In this document: piece by piece, positions 11,581 to 23,719 of the stretch
How the letters are laid out: each line of letters starts with the position of its first letter
How positions within the stretch are numbered: the stretch's first letter is position 1
Origin: Glaciozyma antarctica PI12
Lineage: Eukaryota > Basidiomycota > Microbotryomycetes > Kriegeriales > Camptobasidiaceae
DNA length: 64,000 bases
Assembly: GCA_002917775.1 (NCBI GenBank)
Contig: KZ627161.1
Location: 1,360,467-1,424,466, forward strand
Reading direction: 5' to 3'
Notes under the pieces: model-generated
Databases searched by the model: none
What the model was told of the DNA's origin: nothing
What the model saw: the letters and a program-made list of their open reading frames with translations, nothing else
Made by a program: the position numbers and the translations under genes

Positions 11581-11960
11581 GAGGAGGCGCTCCCAAGGAA
11601 GGGACGCGGTGAGGTCGAGCAGAAACGATCCTTGTGAAGACTGCCAAGTGCGTTCGAATGTCGTCTAGACTCAATTTAGCGCGAATGGGGCGACCGGATG
11701 AAGAACGACGAAAGCGAGGTGGCTCTTTTGAACGACGAGGTGGTGCGAGAAAGAGCTTGGGTGGAGAGAAGAAAGGGGAGAAGACCAACGCTGGCAGCGA
11801 GTTGACGCCGGCGCGCGTGACAGAGATACTTCTTCCACTTTCGGAGAGAGCACTTTAACCGTGTAGCTGCCCGAGAGAACAAGATCTGTGTATCATGCCA
11901 GCGGTGCCAGGAGAGGGTATCTAATGCGAGGAATGTACAACTGCGACGGACTCTGGTAGC
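11581..11960. other. Intergenic: promoter of the 9815-11580 gene and 3' flank of the carrier gene
   Basis: 380 bp between two tandem minus-strand genes. It must hold the promoter and leader of the Ser/Pro-rich protein. No coding sequence, RNA gene or clear regulatory site was recognised. Confidence 0.4.
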
Positions 11961-13488
11961 TCAAGTGTCGAGGTGCTCCTTCGTCCACTCATACACGCTG
12001 CGAGTTCGAGGTCAGCGAGGTAGCTTCGAATCAGGAGCGATGAACGCACGCGAAGCTGGTGCCTATCGAAGGGCCGACCTTGAGGAGGTTAGGCCAGATG
12101 CCTTTGTAGAGCCCTCGAAGACCTGCGAGAGGTCAGCAGCGCCCAGGCAACGGGGAGGGAAGAACACACCTTCTGTTCGCACGATAGAGCCAATTGCCTG
12201 CAAGCTTCCAGTGTACTTGTAGCCCATCGATGCCATGCCAGTTACTTGCATTCGTCTCCGCAGGACGTCGAGCGGGTACGTTAGCTGCAGAAAGGCGTGA
12301 GTTTTCGATTCTCGAGCGTGCGAAGGATTGCTTCAGGAACTGACCGTCTGCGAGATGCTACCAGCGAGTGCGCCACAGCCGAGCTTGAGGAGCGTTCCAG
12401 GTTGCGAGCCGTCCTCGTTCGTGAGGTAGATCTTGAAGAGCTCGTAGCTGGCAAAGTTGAGCGCGACGTAGGGCGCTAAAGTCCTTGAATGTTAGCGCGT
12501 CGCTCGCAGACACTCAGAGAGCCCGGACTCACCAACTCCAGCTGCGGTTGGTGTTAAGCCACGGTACAGTCCTCGCACGCCTCCTTCCTCTCTATATACG
12601 CGTCTGGAGGGCCGAGAATGAGTCAGCAGCGTTCTTTGCGGGAGAGACGAGGAGGGAACGCACATTGTCATCCCCAAGATGCTGGAGTTCTTCCCCGTAG
12701 CCGAGTCTCCTATGCCGATAGACGCAGACTGCGAAAGCTGATCAGCTCCTTTCTCCCCGCACCCCAAAGCCGCCACGCTCACCTCTATTGACAATCGAGA
12801 GCGCACAAGATCCAGAGGATACGTGCTGATCACCGAGCAGATTCCCGCCAACGACCCAGCAATCAGCCGCCTCGGAGTGTCTATCTCCGCTCCGTTCGAC
12901 GCCAGCACGCCCTTGAACAGCTCGTAAGAGCTAAACTGGACCGCCGAGTACGGTGCTATCCGCAAGACGTTTACGCCGTTCCCTCGCATGTAGCCTGCAT
13001 CCCATCAGCTCCTTCCCTTCCCTCCCCTCGTGCTTGACTCACCTGCGAACCCCTCCTCCTTCCACATCTTCGCCAACGACGGTCCAACGCCCTTGTACTG
13101 CGCCGAAGGTCCTTGCACTGCACTCCTCATCAGCTCCGTTCCCTCGGGGCTCAATTCCGGCTATTCACCCTGTAGGATTATTTTAAGGCGCTCTAACGGA
13201 CTAACTACGGTTCGCGACGCCGCTCCCGCCACGGCACCAGCTGCAGCACAACCTGAATGAATCAGCGCGTTGTCACTCGTCCTTCGCGGCGGTCACGAGC
13301 TGCGTACCTATGAAAGCCGACTTGGGCGGCAAGGGGAAGAGGGGGAGAGTCGAGTTGCGGGACCAGGTGAAGATGGCGGGAGGGTGGGAGGAGATGGTCG
13401 GTTGTGCTGTGTCATCAAAGGTCAGTAGAGAGCTTGGGGAGGAGGAGGCCGGCGTACGGTGGAGAGAAGGTAGACGAGCTTGTGACAT
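11961..13488 (-). CDS. Mitochondrial carrier (SLC25), closest to yeast YPR011C type
   Basis: Six-helix inner-membrane transporter. The ATG at 13488 starts MSQARLPSLHP; the protein is assembled from about nine exons. Three carrier repeats are visible: AAAGAVAGAASRTVVSPLER with the P-x-(D/E)-x-x-(K/R) motif and LKIILQ; then AGSLAGICSVISTYPLDLVR; then ALAGSISQTVTYPLDVLRRR. Each is followed by an EEG or TEG helix (MWKEEGFAG, YREEGGVRGLYRG, RTEGLRGLYKG). The pieces RGNGVNVLRIAPYSAVQFSS and VGPSIGTSFAVYEWTKEHL resemble yeast YPR011C, reported to carry adenosine phosphosulfates; Leu5/SLC25A42 is the alternative. The substrate call is from memory of family sequences, not a search. Stop at 11961-11963. 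Confidence 0.88.
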
Positions 13489-14504
13489 GGCGGAGGGGAG
13501 GATAGGAGCTGACGATCCATGAAGCTGCTGCTCCTGCAGCTGTCGAGTGGAGGACGGTGGCTCTTGGTGCGCTAGATGATAACGAGCGAGCTGACTGCAG
13601 AGGACGAGAGGCGAGGCGGGGTTTGCGGTTTGCTGTGTGGGGATCGAGAGAGAGAGAGGCGGCGAGGGTCGGGTTTCCCGCCGCGGCAGGCTACTTTGTT
13701 TTTCGTTGATACTTGTTCTTTTCCTTATCCTTTGCGCAGGGAGAGCGTACTTGTAAAGCAGTACAGATTATCGCAGCGAGTAATCCCAGCTCGGGAAAGT
13801 TTGGAAATCCAGAAAAGAGTGGCAGATTCGGACCTGCGGCGGTGAGTACATTCTGAAGATCCGCCTGCTCAAGATCATTCTCAAACCAGATTCAACGGGT
13901 CTCATTCGCGCCGTGACACCTTTGACGCCGCCTGCACAGGAGAGACGCGTAGGATTTAACGAAAGCTCGGCAGCGAACCGCTCGCAACCGGCGTTCTTTC
14001 CATTCGTCCGGCTCCGACAGTTCTTGCGCACGATTCAGCTCTCTCACTGCCTCGTACGAAGCATCTAGCGCCTACGCAGCCACGATTTTGGCAGCTTTCT
14101 CCTTAGCAGCAGGTCGACCAACCTCGCGGAGCCCCGCAATCGAGCTGAGTGCGTTTGGCGCCCAGCCGTTCTCGTTTTTGCCCTGTCGACCCACCCTCCT
14201 TCTCCTCCTCACAGTTCCCTGACTATTTCACGAGTAGCTCGCGCGGGCGTCGGTCCCGACTGCTTGCTGAGAGAACCAACTTGCGTGCGAAAGAGGCAGT
14301 GGCTACCTCGTTTTTCTCGCTTCGACAGGCTTCGACCGCTCTGTTGTTTTCTGGCAAGCAGCAGGAGATAGTTTCCTTGTAGAAACGGTAGAAGAGGAGC
14401 TTCCGTTGTGGAATAAACAACAAGCCCGAATCGAAAGCCAAAGTCAGGCGCGCCCCCCCCCCCCCCTCCCTCCTACCTTCCCTGTCCTCTCGTCAACAAC
14501 TCTC
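13489..14504. other. Intergenic: divergent promoters, poly-C tract
   Basis: 1,016 bp between the carrier (start 13488, minus) and the small unknown gene (start 14505, plus). It should contain both promoters. Several short open frames occur but none shows conserved sequence or a sensible intron pattern. A 14-C homopolymer lies at 14453-14466, just upstream of the plus-strand gene. Confidence 0.4.
14453..14466. repeat. Poly-C homopolymer (14 nt)
   Basis: A run of 14 consecutive C 39 bp upstream of the ATG at 14505, followed by more CT-rich sequence. It probably lies in the leader or core promoter. The length is uncertain in any assembly because homopolymers of this size are error-prone. Confidence 0.9.
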
Positions 14505-15493
14505 ATGAAGAACCACCCCACACACCACCATACCCAACTCCATCCTTCCCCAACCCGCTCCTCCCAGAACCGTCCGCCCAGCACTCGTCGACGACGAAGC
14601 AGCTCCCTCTCCTCAATCCGGGGTGTCGACCACGGGAGTGCAGGGTTTCGTAGCGAGGGGGAAATGGAGTACGTAGGTGCTCACGGGGAGCGTAGGATCA
14701 AGAAGCGTTGCAGGAAGCACGTAGCCGTGAGTCTCTCCCTTGCTCCTGAGGGGGGTCCAGCAGCTGATCTCGACGTCACCTCTCTCAGCTCTCCTCCCCT
14801 TCGACTTCCAGTACTCTAGGAGTACCATTCTCCTACCAGCCACCGATTACCAGCATCAACCCTCTCGCGCCAGCCTTTGCTTTCCCCTCTCTGCCCTCCG
14901 AGTTCAACCTCCCAACCACCACAACAACACGCCACCTCCCCAACTCAACAACCACGCAGACCCCTTCGACTCCCCCCTCCTTCTCCCCCACCCTCTTTCC
15001 CTCCTCCTCCTCCTACTCCTCCGACCCCTCCTCCCACTCCCCCCTCACCCCACCAACCCACGCGACAACCTCCTCCTTCGACCCTCTTTCCTCCCCTTCG
15101 CCTCTCATCCTCGAGGACTCGGCGATGGACCTCGATGGACCGCCTGAGGTAGAACTGGACGAGATTAAGAGGTTGCATAGAGCTGCGTTTGAGGATCTTC
15201 GCAAGACGACGGAGAGGGATGGAGAGGGGTTTGTGGAGAGGTTGAGGAGGTGGGAGAGTTCGTCAGGGAGTGGGGTTTGGAGTGTTCATCAGGGAGTGGG
15301 GTTGGGAGTGGTGCGAGGTGAGGAGGAGATGGGAGGGGAGGGAGACGACGAGCTCGATGTCAACTTTGAGCTGGGAGAGGAGCGGGAGGGGGAGATGCGG
15401 GAGGGGAACGTCGTTGATCGACTTGCGCTTCAATTGGGAGGGGAGGAGTTGGAGGATTATTCTGCTGTGAGGGAGTATCAGAAGGCTTGTTGA
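14505..15493 (+). CDS. Uncharacterised small Ser/Thr/Pro-rich protein
   Basis: Unrecognised. The ATG at 14505 opens MKNHPTHHHTQLHPSPT, followed by a basic patch (RRRRSSSLSS) and VGAHGERRIKKRCRKHVA. A GTGAGT...CTCTCAG intron (about 14727-14787) joins to LSSPSTSSTLGVPFSYQPP. Then come a long Ser/Thr/Pro tract and an acidic, helical C-terminus: VELDEIKRLHRAAFEDLRKT, GFVERLRRWES, LDVNFELGEEREGEMREG and LEDYSAVREYQKAC before the stop at 15491-15493. Two segments separated by an intron remaining in frame support a real gene. The Lys/Arg patch could be a nuclear signal. No family or function can be named. Confidence 0.62.
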
Positions 15494-15819
15494 CCAGATG
15501 GACTACGGGGGCTTTGTTTACCTGTTCCTTTTGTATCGCGTCTCGACTCTCCTCCCCCTCTCGTTATTTATGTTGTACAGCCATACACTTCTGCCATAGC
15601 AATCATGCTTTTGTTTCCGCGTCTAAAGCTGCTGCAAAGAGCCCTTTTGCTCTCGAAGACGCTGGAGGGAACTCGGGCACGCTGGCGAAGTCGCGGGAAG
15701 GGGACGACTCCTTCGGTCCTTTCGAGGCAGCAACGCTCTTGGCTCCCTACCCTACGGACCTCAGAGTCTCTACACCTTCAGCACAGCTACCAACCACCGC
15801 TCCCAGCTCAACCAACAGC
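15494..15819 (+). promoter_or_regulatory. Upstream region of HSP104
   Basis: 326 bp between the previous stop and the HSP104 ATG. One AGGGG core (15699-15703) matches the yeast stress-response element, but a single 5-mer is weak evidence. No clean heat-shock element (alternating GAA/TTC units) was found by eye. No coding sequence is apparent. Confidence 0.35.
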
Positions 15820-18800
15820 ATGTCGTCTGGCGGCAAACCCCAGCTCACTGAAGCGAGTACTAGGGCTCTTGAGGCAGCCATCGCGTGCGCCCACTATAGT
15901 CCACAGGAGAAGCACAGCTAACCATTCGCAGCATCGCCAAAGAAAACAGCAATGCCCAGCTCGCCCCGGCGCACCTCGCTTCCGCCCTCTTGCAGTCCTC
16001 GACCACGGACTCGCAGGTAGGAGCCACGACGTTGTTCTCGTCGATCCTCAACAAGGCCGGCGCGCAGCCTGATCTCATGATTCGCGCTCTGGCGAAGCAG
16101 ATCGTGCGCTTGCCGTCTCAGGAGCCGTGAGTTCGAGCTACCAGGTGTTCTTGGGAGTGGAGCTGATCTGGGGACTGTGGTTGCAGGGCTCCGGACGACA
16201 TTAGCATGACTCCTAACCTCAGCAAAGTGATAAACGACGCTGGGAAGATCATGAAGGAGAAGGTGCGTTGTTCCTGGCTCTCCTTGTTGGAGTCGAGCTT
16301 ACCTCCTTCGCGTGCGACAGAACGACTCGTTCGTAGCTCAGGACCACCTCATTCTCGCTCTCATCCAGGACGCCTCCATCATCGCCGCGCTGAAGGACGC
16401 TGGTACGAACCCCGAGGCCGTCAAGAGGTCAGCGCAGCAGGTCCGAGGGGGCAAGCAGGTCAACAGTCGTGGAGCTGAGGATGGGTTCGAAGCTTTGGCC
16501 AAGGTACGTTGGGAGTAGGGAGGGAGGAGATGATGAGCTGATGAGGTGTTGGTATAGTACGCGCGTGATCTTACGGCGGACGCGGAGCAGGGTACGTCCT
16601 CGCGCCTGCTCGACTCGCTAAGTGGAACTCATCCTCTGCTTCATTACTAGGCAAGCTTGACCCTGTCATCGGACGAGACTCTGAGATTAGGAGGACCATT
16701 CGCATTCTCAGTCGTCGAAGCAAGGTGCGTCTTTCCCTCAGTTCCGCAGGTGGCCCATGAGCTGACGCTTCTCCTGCAGAACAACCCGTGCGTCTCGCTA
16801 ACCTCGTATGTGACCTACTCGAACTGACGATACGCTCGCAGTGTCCTCATCGGGGAGCCAGGCGTCGGCAAGACGGCCATCGCTGAGGGACTCGCTCTTC
16901 GCATCGTCGCTCGCGACGTTCCCACCAACCTCCTCTGCCGCCTCTACTCCCTCGACGTTGGAGCTCTTCACGCTGGAGCTTCCTACAAGGGTGCGTCCTC
17001 TCTTCCCCGCGCCTAGAATTCCCGCTGATCTCGTCGCGCTTCGCAGGTCAGTTCGAGGAGCGCATGAAGTCCGTCCTCGACGAGTGCGAGAAGTCCACCG
17101 AGTCTGGCCAGGGCGTCATCTTGTTCATCGACGAGCTCCACACCCTCATGGCGGGACAAGGCGATGTCGGGAGAAGGAGTCTACGGTACCAACGCTGCCA
17201 AAAGCCCGCTCTCGCTCGCGGCAAGCTCAGGTGCATCGGTGCGACGACTCTCGCCGAGTACAGGAAGTACATTGAGAAGGATGCTGCGTTCGAGCGTCGT
17301 TTCCAGCAAGGTCAGTCCTCGCCGTTCCAAGACGCCTTTGCTCGCGAGCGACAATAAGTGACGCCTCGCACGCCGCAGTCATGATCAACGAGCCCACCGT
17401 CCCCGAGACGATCTCGATCCTTCGTGGCATCAAGGACAAGTACGAAGTCCATCACGGAGTAACCGTCCTCGACGCCTCCCTCGTCTCTGCCGCCACGCTC
17501 GCCCATCGCTACCTCACCAGCCGCAAGCTCCCCGACGCCGCGATCGACCTCCTGGACGAGGCTTGCGCCGAGCTCAACGTCTCGAGGGACTCTCAGCCCG
17601 AGGAGGTCGACCGTCTCGAGCGTTCCAAGCTTCAGCTTGAGATTGAGCTGCAGGCGATCAAGACGGAGCTCGCGAGGAACAAGAAGGACGACGTCGCCAA
17701 GGCCAAAGTCCTCGAGGTTCAGGCTGCTATCTCCAAGATCGACGAGGAGCTTTCTCCCATCAAGGCCAAGTACCAGGCCGAGAAGCAGAAGTCTGGTGCG
17801 TCTCACTCACTCGCTTTTTTTTTTTCCCGCTTTTAGAGCACCCGCTGATCTCGTTCGTGCGCAGAGGAGCTTCAGACGATTCGCAAGAAGATTGACGAGC
17901 TCAAGGCGAAGGCGGAGGAGGCTGAGAGGCGCTACGACCTGGCTACGTGCGTGCCTTTCGCTGCCAAACTCCTAATGAACAGCACTGACTCTACCTCGTC
18001 CTCAGTGCTGCCGACCTCCGTCACTACGCACGTAAGTCGCTCTCATCTCTCCAAGCCTGCGACGTAGAGCTCACGTAGTGCCGCAGTTCCCGACCTCGCT
18101 AACCGACTCGAGACGCTCGAGAACCAGAAGCGCAATGAGGACGCCGCCAACATCGCTGCCGGTGGAGAGAGCCTCTCCGGCGACGTCGTGACTCCCGAAG
18201 CGATCCAGACCATCGTCTCCAACTGGTCGGGTATCCCCGTTACGTCGCTCAAGGTGCGTGCCCAAGCTCTTTCGCCTCGGAGCTCGCTGACGATTTTTTT
18301 TTTCGCAGACGACCGAGAAGGAGAAGCTCTTGCGCATGGAGAAAATCCTCACCAAGTCCGTCGTTGGACAGCCTCAGGCCGTCAAGGCGGTTGCGAACGC
18401 GATTCGCCTCTCTCGCTCCGGACTCTCGAACCAGGATCGCCCCATCGCCTCCTTCCTGTGCGTCTCTCCGCCACTCTCTCCAGCTTAATCCTGACGCTCT
18501 CTCTACAGCTTTGTCGGCCCCTCGGGAACTGGAAAGACGCTCCTCACCAAGACCCTCGCTTCGTTCTTGTTCGACTCTCCCGACGCGATGATCCGCATCG
18601 ACGCCTCGGAGTACAGCGAGAAGCACTCGATCTCTCGCCTCATCGGTTCGCCTCCTGGCTACATTGGGCACGACGAGGGAGGACAGCTTACGGAGGTGCG
18701 TTGTCGGTTCCTGCCGCGCTCTCGGTTGTGGCGGCTGACGTTTCGCGTGCTTGCAGTACGTTAGGCGCAAGCCTTACTGCGTCGTCCTCATCGACGAGTG

Positions 18801-19600
18801 AGTTGGTTTGACGCTTTTCAAGCGAGTGAATCGGAGCTGACCCGCGACTTAACAGGCTTGAGAAAGCCTCGAGGGAATTCGTCACCCTCTTCCTCCAGGT
18901 CCTGGATGATGGACGTTTGACCGACAGCCAGGGTCGTGTCGTCTCCTTCCGCAACGCCGTTATCGTGATGACGTCGAACCTCGGAGCTTCCTACCTCAAC
19001 GACCTCCCCGACGACGGAACCGCCATCCCCAAGGAGACGAACGAGCTCGTAATGGGAGCGATTCGCGCCCACCTTCCTCCCGAGTTCATCAACAGGATCG
19101 ACTCGCTCGTCATCTTCAACAAGCTCTCTCGCAAGGAGGTCAGGTCGATCGTCAACATTCGGATCGCGGAAGTGCAGAAGCGCCTGCGTGCGAACGGCAA
19201 GGACATCACTCTCGACATCTCTCCCGAGGCGTTGGACTAGTGAGTCGTGTTCCTGCTCCCTCGACGCGATTTGTACCAAACGCTCTCTCTCTCTCCAGCC
19301 TCGGATCAGTCGGCTACCACCCCAGCTACGGAGCCCGCCCCCTCGCGCGCTCTATCCAGATGGAGCTGCTCAACCCTCTCTCGCGCTACATCATCGACGG
19401 CTCGATCGCCGAAGGCGAGACCGCCACGAGTACGTCCCCATCCTTGCATCTCGAAATCACTCCGCTCACCCATCCTCGCAGTCACGTTCGACGGCAAGGC
19501 GAACCGACTCGTCGTTCACCCGAACCACGAGAGCGCGCAGAAGATGGAGCTCGACGATTCTGACGACGACATGGACGTCGAGATTGAGGAGCTCGACTGA
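15820..19600 (+). CDS. HSP104: Hsp104/ClpB-type AAA+ protein disaggregase
   Basis: Hexameric cytosolic and nuclear chaperone that threads aggregated proteins through its pore with Hsp70. About 14 short exons. Clp-N domain from 15820: [20 protein letters not shown], then [22 protein letters not shown]1 has Walker [21 protein letters not shown] near 16852, pore loop [13 protein letters not shown], and Walker [15 protein letters not shown] near 17118. The coiled middle domain follows (17540-18150). NBD2 has [19 protein letters not shown] near 18512, pore-loop [20 protein letters not shown] and VVLIDEVEKASREF, then [13 protein letters not shown]. It ends EIEELD, resembling the cytosolic EEVD tail that docks TPR co-chaperones. 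Around 17161-17210 the open frame does not match the family (see findings). Cytosolic rather than mitochondrial Hsp78, because it has the middle domain and acidic tail. Confidence 0.95.
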
Positions 19601-21069
19601 GAAGGGGTCGTGCCCCTTCGGCCTCAAGGAGGGGTGGAGACCAAGACGAAGAGGGGGAGCGAGGGGCAGAAGGGTGGGGAAAAGAAGAAGGCGAAGCGCA
19701 AATAGTGGCTTTCGTAGGGATGTTTGGGCTTGAAGTTCAGTTTTGTCCAGTACATAAAAGCGTGAGGGATCGTTTCTGCGAGAGTACGTCGGTAATTGTA
19801 GAGCGAGGGGAGCGAATCGAGGTCTCCCCACTCGCAGCAAGCTTTGCTGAGCGCGTGATTTCAAGAACATTCTTCAAGCTCGACGAGTACCCTTTCCTAC
19901 CCATGAGTTACCACCCTCCAGCTCTATACAAGCCTTCATGTTCGCTTCCACGTCCAAGGAATGCTCGGAGCGAGCAGGGCCGAGATTGAGCTTGACTTGG
20001 GATAGACGCGTTCGGGGTTCTCCAGCTTTTGAACACCTCAGATTCGTGGGTAAAGATCAGCTGAAGCTTGCAAGTACGACTGCGAACGCGACAAACACTT
20101 CCTTCGCAAGCGACGCCGAACTTGGTGCGCGATTCGGAGCCCGCACGAGAACCTTCGTTCGCCTCTGGCCCCCACTCGACGGCCTTGGTTAAACAGACGG
20201 TAAAGATCGAAGCCGGTAAGGCATTTACCACGAGGAGTTCGCGTTCAATCCTCGAGGTCTCAGCGCTTGAAGGAGGACGGTGGCAGGCGGCGGGGACTGA
20301 CACGGTGTCAACGTCAACTGAGCAGCCGAGGTTAGGGTTACGGCCCACGAGCTGTCGCTGTCAAAATCTCTCAGGGGAGGGCGCCAGGCTTTGATTCCCC
20401 TCGGCCATCCAAACAAAACAGTTAACGCTGCCCTGCACTTGCCCTGCGCTGCCCCAAACGCGGGTTTCGAGACAGTCGCCCCTTGTTCTCTCCCTTCACC
20501 TCACCAACCTCGACGCACTCTCCCAAGGAGAAACTGGAGCAAGTGTAGCGCAGGAGTGGTGACTGCCTTCCTTCGCCTCTCTTCCATCCTCCCCACCGAG
20601 CGCCGGTCGCTCCTCCCTCCCCACCTCCCCTTCTCCGACACACGACTCCATCCAGCCGACTTCCCTTGGCACCTTTACATACACCAAGGACCATCGTCGA
20701 CCCCCGGACCTTCCCCCTCACGACTCTCCCCCCGCCGCATGCCTAGTTGGCCGTCCACGTTCCCTCCGACTCCAGTCCCAGTCCAGTCCTTCCCCAGTCG
20801 CCAATCTCCTACGTCCGCCCAGCTCTTTCATCGCACCAAAGTCCTCTCCTGCTACCTCCCCGCCTCAAGCGCCGAGCGACCAGCCATCCCTCTTCCCCTC
20901 AGCTGCGGAAGCGGGAGCGTTTCATCGACACGGTGAGTACTGGCTGGGCTGTTTGCGAGCAGGGAGGATAGGGAGCTGACGAAGGCTGGGTGTGCAGGCC
21001 TACGACTCGCTCTTGACTCTCCCCTTTCCTTACACCTGTCCGCAAAGCCGCCAGCACGACCCCGCACCA
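19601..21069. other. Intergenic: HSP104 3' flank and phosphatase leader with a 5'-UTR intron
   Basis: 1,469 bp. HSP104 3' sequence occupies the first part. At 20933-20997 there is a good intron (donor GTGAGT, branch AGCTGACG, acceptor GTGCAG). It precedes the phosphatase ATG at 21070, and neither reading across it provides an in-frame upstream ATG, so it is probably a leader intron. An open minus-strand stretch at 19908-20348 has no recognisable family. I see nothing else to name. Confidence 0.45.
20933..20997 (+). other. Probable 5'-UTR intron of the dual-specificity phosphatase gene
   Basis: 65 nt with GTGAGT donor, GAGCTGACG branch region and TGTGCAG acceptor, matching the coding introns of the window. 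Upstream frames give no ATG that stays in frame with 21070, so it sits in the leader. The spliced frame through GCC-TAC-GAC is open to the ATG, so a coding upstream exon with a more distant start cannot be excluded. Confidence 0.6.
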
Positions 21070-23719
21070 ATGCCCCTTCCCCTCCGCACGCCCTTCCTCC
21101 GAATGTCCTTTGCGACTACGACGGCGACTACGACAGAGTCTGAAACTCCTCCACCATCGCCCTCCCTCCGCACCCTGTCCCTCAACAAACCGCCGTCCCT
21201 CCCCTCCCTCGACCTCTCCTCGGACGACCAGGTACTCGTCTTCGTGGAGCCAGCATCCCCCGCCATCATCCTCTCCTACCTTCCTATCGTATCAGCGCTG
21301 TCGTCCCCCAACCCCACTCCCTCCGTCTCATTTGTCCCTCCACCTCTCGCCGGCCTCGCCGCACGTCGCCTCAAGAACAAGAAGCAGCTCTCGCTCATCG
21401 TGCCAGCGACCTCCATATCCGCCTCCCTCGTTTCCCCCTCGTCCCCTTCCGGTCTCCACCCCGAAGACGCAGCGAACGCTGAAACTCGCTCGCTGCCGCC
21501 CTCGCCCGTCTCGTTGACGGCGTTTATTGGCGTCGAGGGATCCGAGGTGCAGGACAGGTTGATTGGGCGGCTCATGCTGAAAGCCCAGGCGGACGAGATG
21601 CGAGAGCAGATGACGGGAGGGCGAGGCATGAAGCGGAGGACGTCGATCCCTAGTCTGAACCTCGGCGCCGCCTCTCATCGAACTACGCCGTTCTCGCTTG
21701 GGTCGACGAACGGAGGGACGAACGGTGGGTCGGCGGTCCAGATGATTCGACGCGGCGCGGTGGAACGGAGCCGACCCGACGAGGAGGAGCGCGCGGCGAA
21801 GGACGGCAAGGACGAGTACCCGTACCAGCTGGGTCCGCGGGAGATTCTGCCGAGGATCTGGCTCGGGAGCGAGCAAAACGCGCGGGATCCCAAGGTGCTC
21901 AGGGAGTGGGGAATCGGCTGGATTCTCAACGTCGCAAAGGAGGTCGAATGTCCTTGGGTCGACGAGGTCATTCAGAATGAGGATGAGGTCGAGGAGGTAA
22001 TTCAAGGATCGAAGCGGGGGGAGCTCTGGCTCTTCGTCGCCGAATTCGCGCACGAGTCCTATGCTGTTGAATGAGCTGGACCCTGCTGCTCCCGTCGCTA
22101 CCAAGGCGAAAAATCGTCGAACAAAGACGCACGCCTCAATCGCCATCCCACCGCCCATCAACACGCGCGCCCCGTTCCTACGACCGTACGCATCGACGCC
22201 CAACCTTCAATCAGCGTTCAAGACGTTCTTCGACTCTTCCAGCCCTTCCAGCTCAACCCGAAACCCCCGCCTTCGACCTTCCTGAGCTCGAGCAGCACGA
22301 CGCCGGAGCCGACTTCGAAACTCGCAGCGAAACCTGGAGCCCCCATCCTCAGCAGCGAACTCCTCCTCGCACCTGTCGTCCTACCCAACTTCCCACCTCA
22401 GCCTCCAACCCTCGCATCCCTCCTACCTCGACCCGCTACCCAGCAAATTCTCGCTCGGGCCGACCGCCGCTCGAGTACCTTTGGCTCAAGTGGGGTCACG
22501 ACGAGAGCGACTTGGTCGAGGCGCTCAAGTTCCAGGTCGCGTTCGACTTTCTCGACAAGGTCCGCGCCGAGGGAGGACGGGTGTTGGTGCACTGCCAGTG
22601 CGGAGTCTCGAGGAGCGCAACTGTCGTTATCGCGTACTGTATGCGCGAGGCGGCGAGGGCGCTTGAGGAGGGCAGGGAGAGCTCGGAACTCAAGGGCATT
22701 ACAGGGATGCACGAAGCTTGTGAGCAGCTTGTCGTTTGCTGTCTATCGTCGCAGCGTTGCTGACCTCGTTTCGTCTTTGCAGACTCCTTCGTCAAGGACA
22801 AGAGCGAGTGGGTCGGGCCCAACCTCTGTGAGTGTCGTCACTTTGTGCGGCTAGAGAAGTTGCTGACCTTCCCTCCTCAGGCCTCGTCTTTCAGCTGGTC
22901 GCCTACGAGCGAGCTTTGAGCGGACAACCGCCTCCGCAGGATGACAACGAGGAGCATCTGTACCCGCACTACGCGATGGCTGGCGTCGAGGAGGAGTCGC
23001 CGATGGAGCCGTCCAGCCCTCGCAGCACCCGTTCGAACGGCGATTCGGAGACCTCGTCCGACTCGCGGCTGGGAGACGTACAGTTCCTCAAACCTCCTCT
23101 GTCGCCCTCGTCATTCAGCATGCTCTCCAGCTCGACCTCCCCCACTCCCCCTCATTCCCTCCTCGGCAAGCGGTCCGCCGAGATCATCGTCGAGTCGGTC
23201 GAGGACGATCCGGAGATGCTTAGCCCGATGGCTCAGTCGCTCACCCTCGACGGTGTCACCGACAGGACTCTCGATACAGGCGTCTTCGTCTTCGCGATCC
23301 CTCCGCAACGCCTCAGCAACCTCTCCCCTCTCCCGGCGAACGTCACGGCGCCTCCACCTACCCCCTTCCAAGAAGTCGCCTCGCCCGCACCCTCCCGCTT
23401 GAACTTCCAGACGCACAGCTCTCGCACCAACGGACCTCGTACCTCCGCCGCCAGTCGGTTCGCCTTCCCCGGTCCATCGAAAGCGACCGTCGTCACCTCT
23501 ACCCCGACGGCGGCTGCGTTTTCGATCGGCGAGACGCCTACGGCGGCACAGTTTGCTCTTGCGCGGGGAATTTCTCGCACGCCGCAGTCTCCTTTCGTGG
23601 AAAGCGACGAGGGAGGGCGCAAGATGTTTGGAGGACGCCAAACGCCGAACGAAAGGAGGGCTTCGCACAAGCGCGTGTTCTCCTCCGACCTCCTTCCTGG
23701 GCTCTTCCAGCGCACTTAG
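21070..23719 (+). CDS. Fungal dual-specificity protein phosphatase (MAPK phosphatase type, Msg5-like)
   Basis: Probable MAP-kinase phosphatase. The long N-terminus ends in a DSP fold: EILPRIWLGSEQNARD, LREWGIGWILNVAKEVECPW. The catalytic loop HCQCGVSRSATVVIAY (from about 22590) has Cys and Arg of the CX5R signature. YSFVKDKSEWVGPNLCLVFQ closes the domain, matching fungal family members. The linker PFLRPYASTPNLQ (about 22170-22210) is also typical of the family but lies in a different frame from both flanks. The frame steps 1 to 2 to 1 to 3 between 22010 and 22470, at or near a G6 run (22016-22021), a C5 run (22264-22268) and a third point near 22430-22470. The protein is therefore interrupted in this sequence; consensus error is likelier than decay. 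The Ser/Pro-rich C-terminus looks disordered. Confidence 0.85.

Noticed and set aside
19908-20348. 146-codon minus-strand open frame between HSP104 and the phosphatase
   Set aside because: No recognisable family, no ATG near the start and no neighbouring exon; probably chance in GC-rich intergenic DNA.
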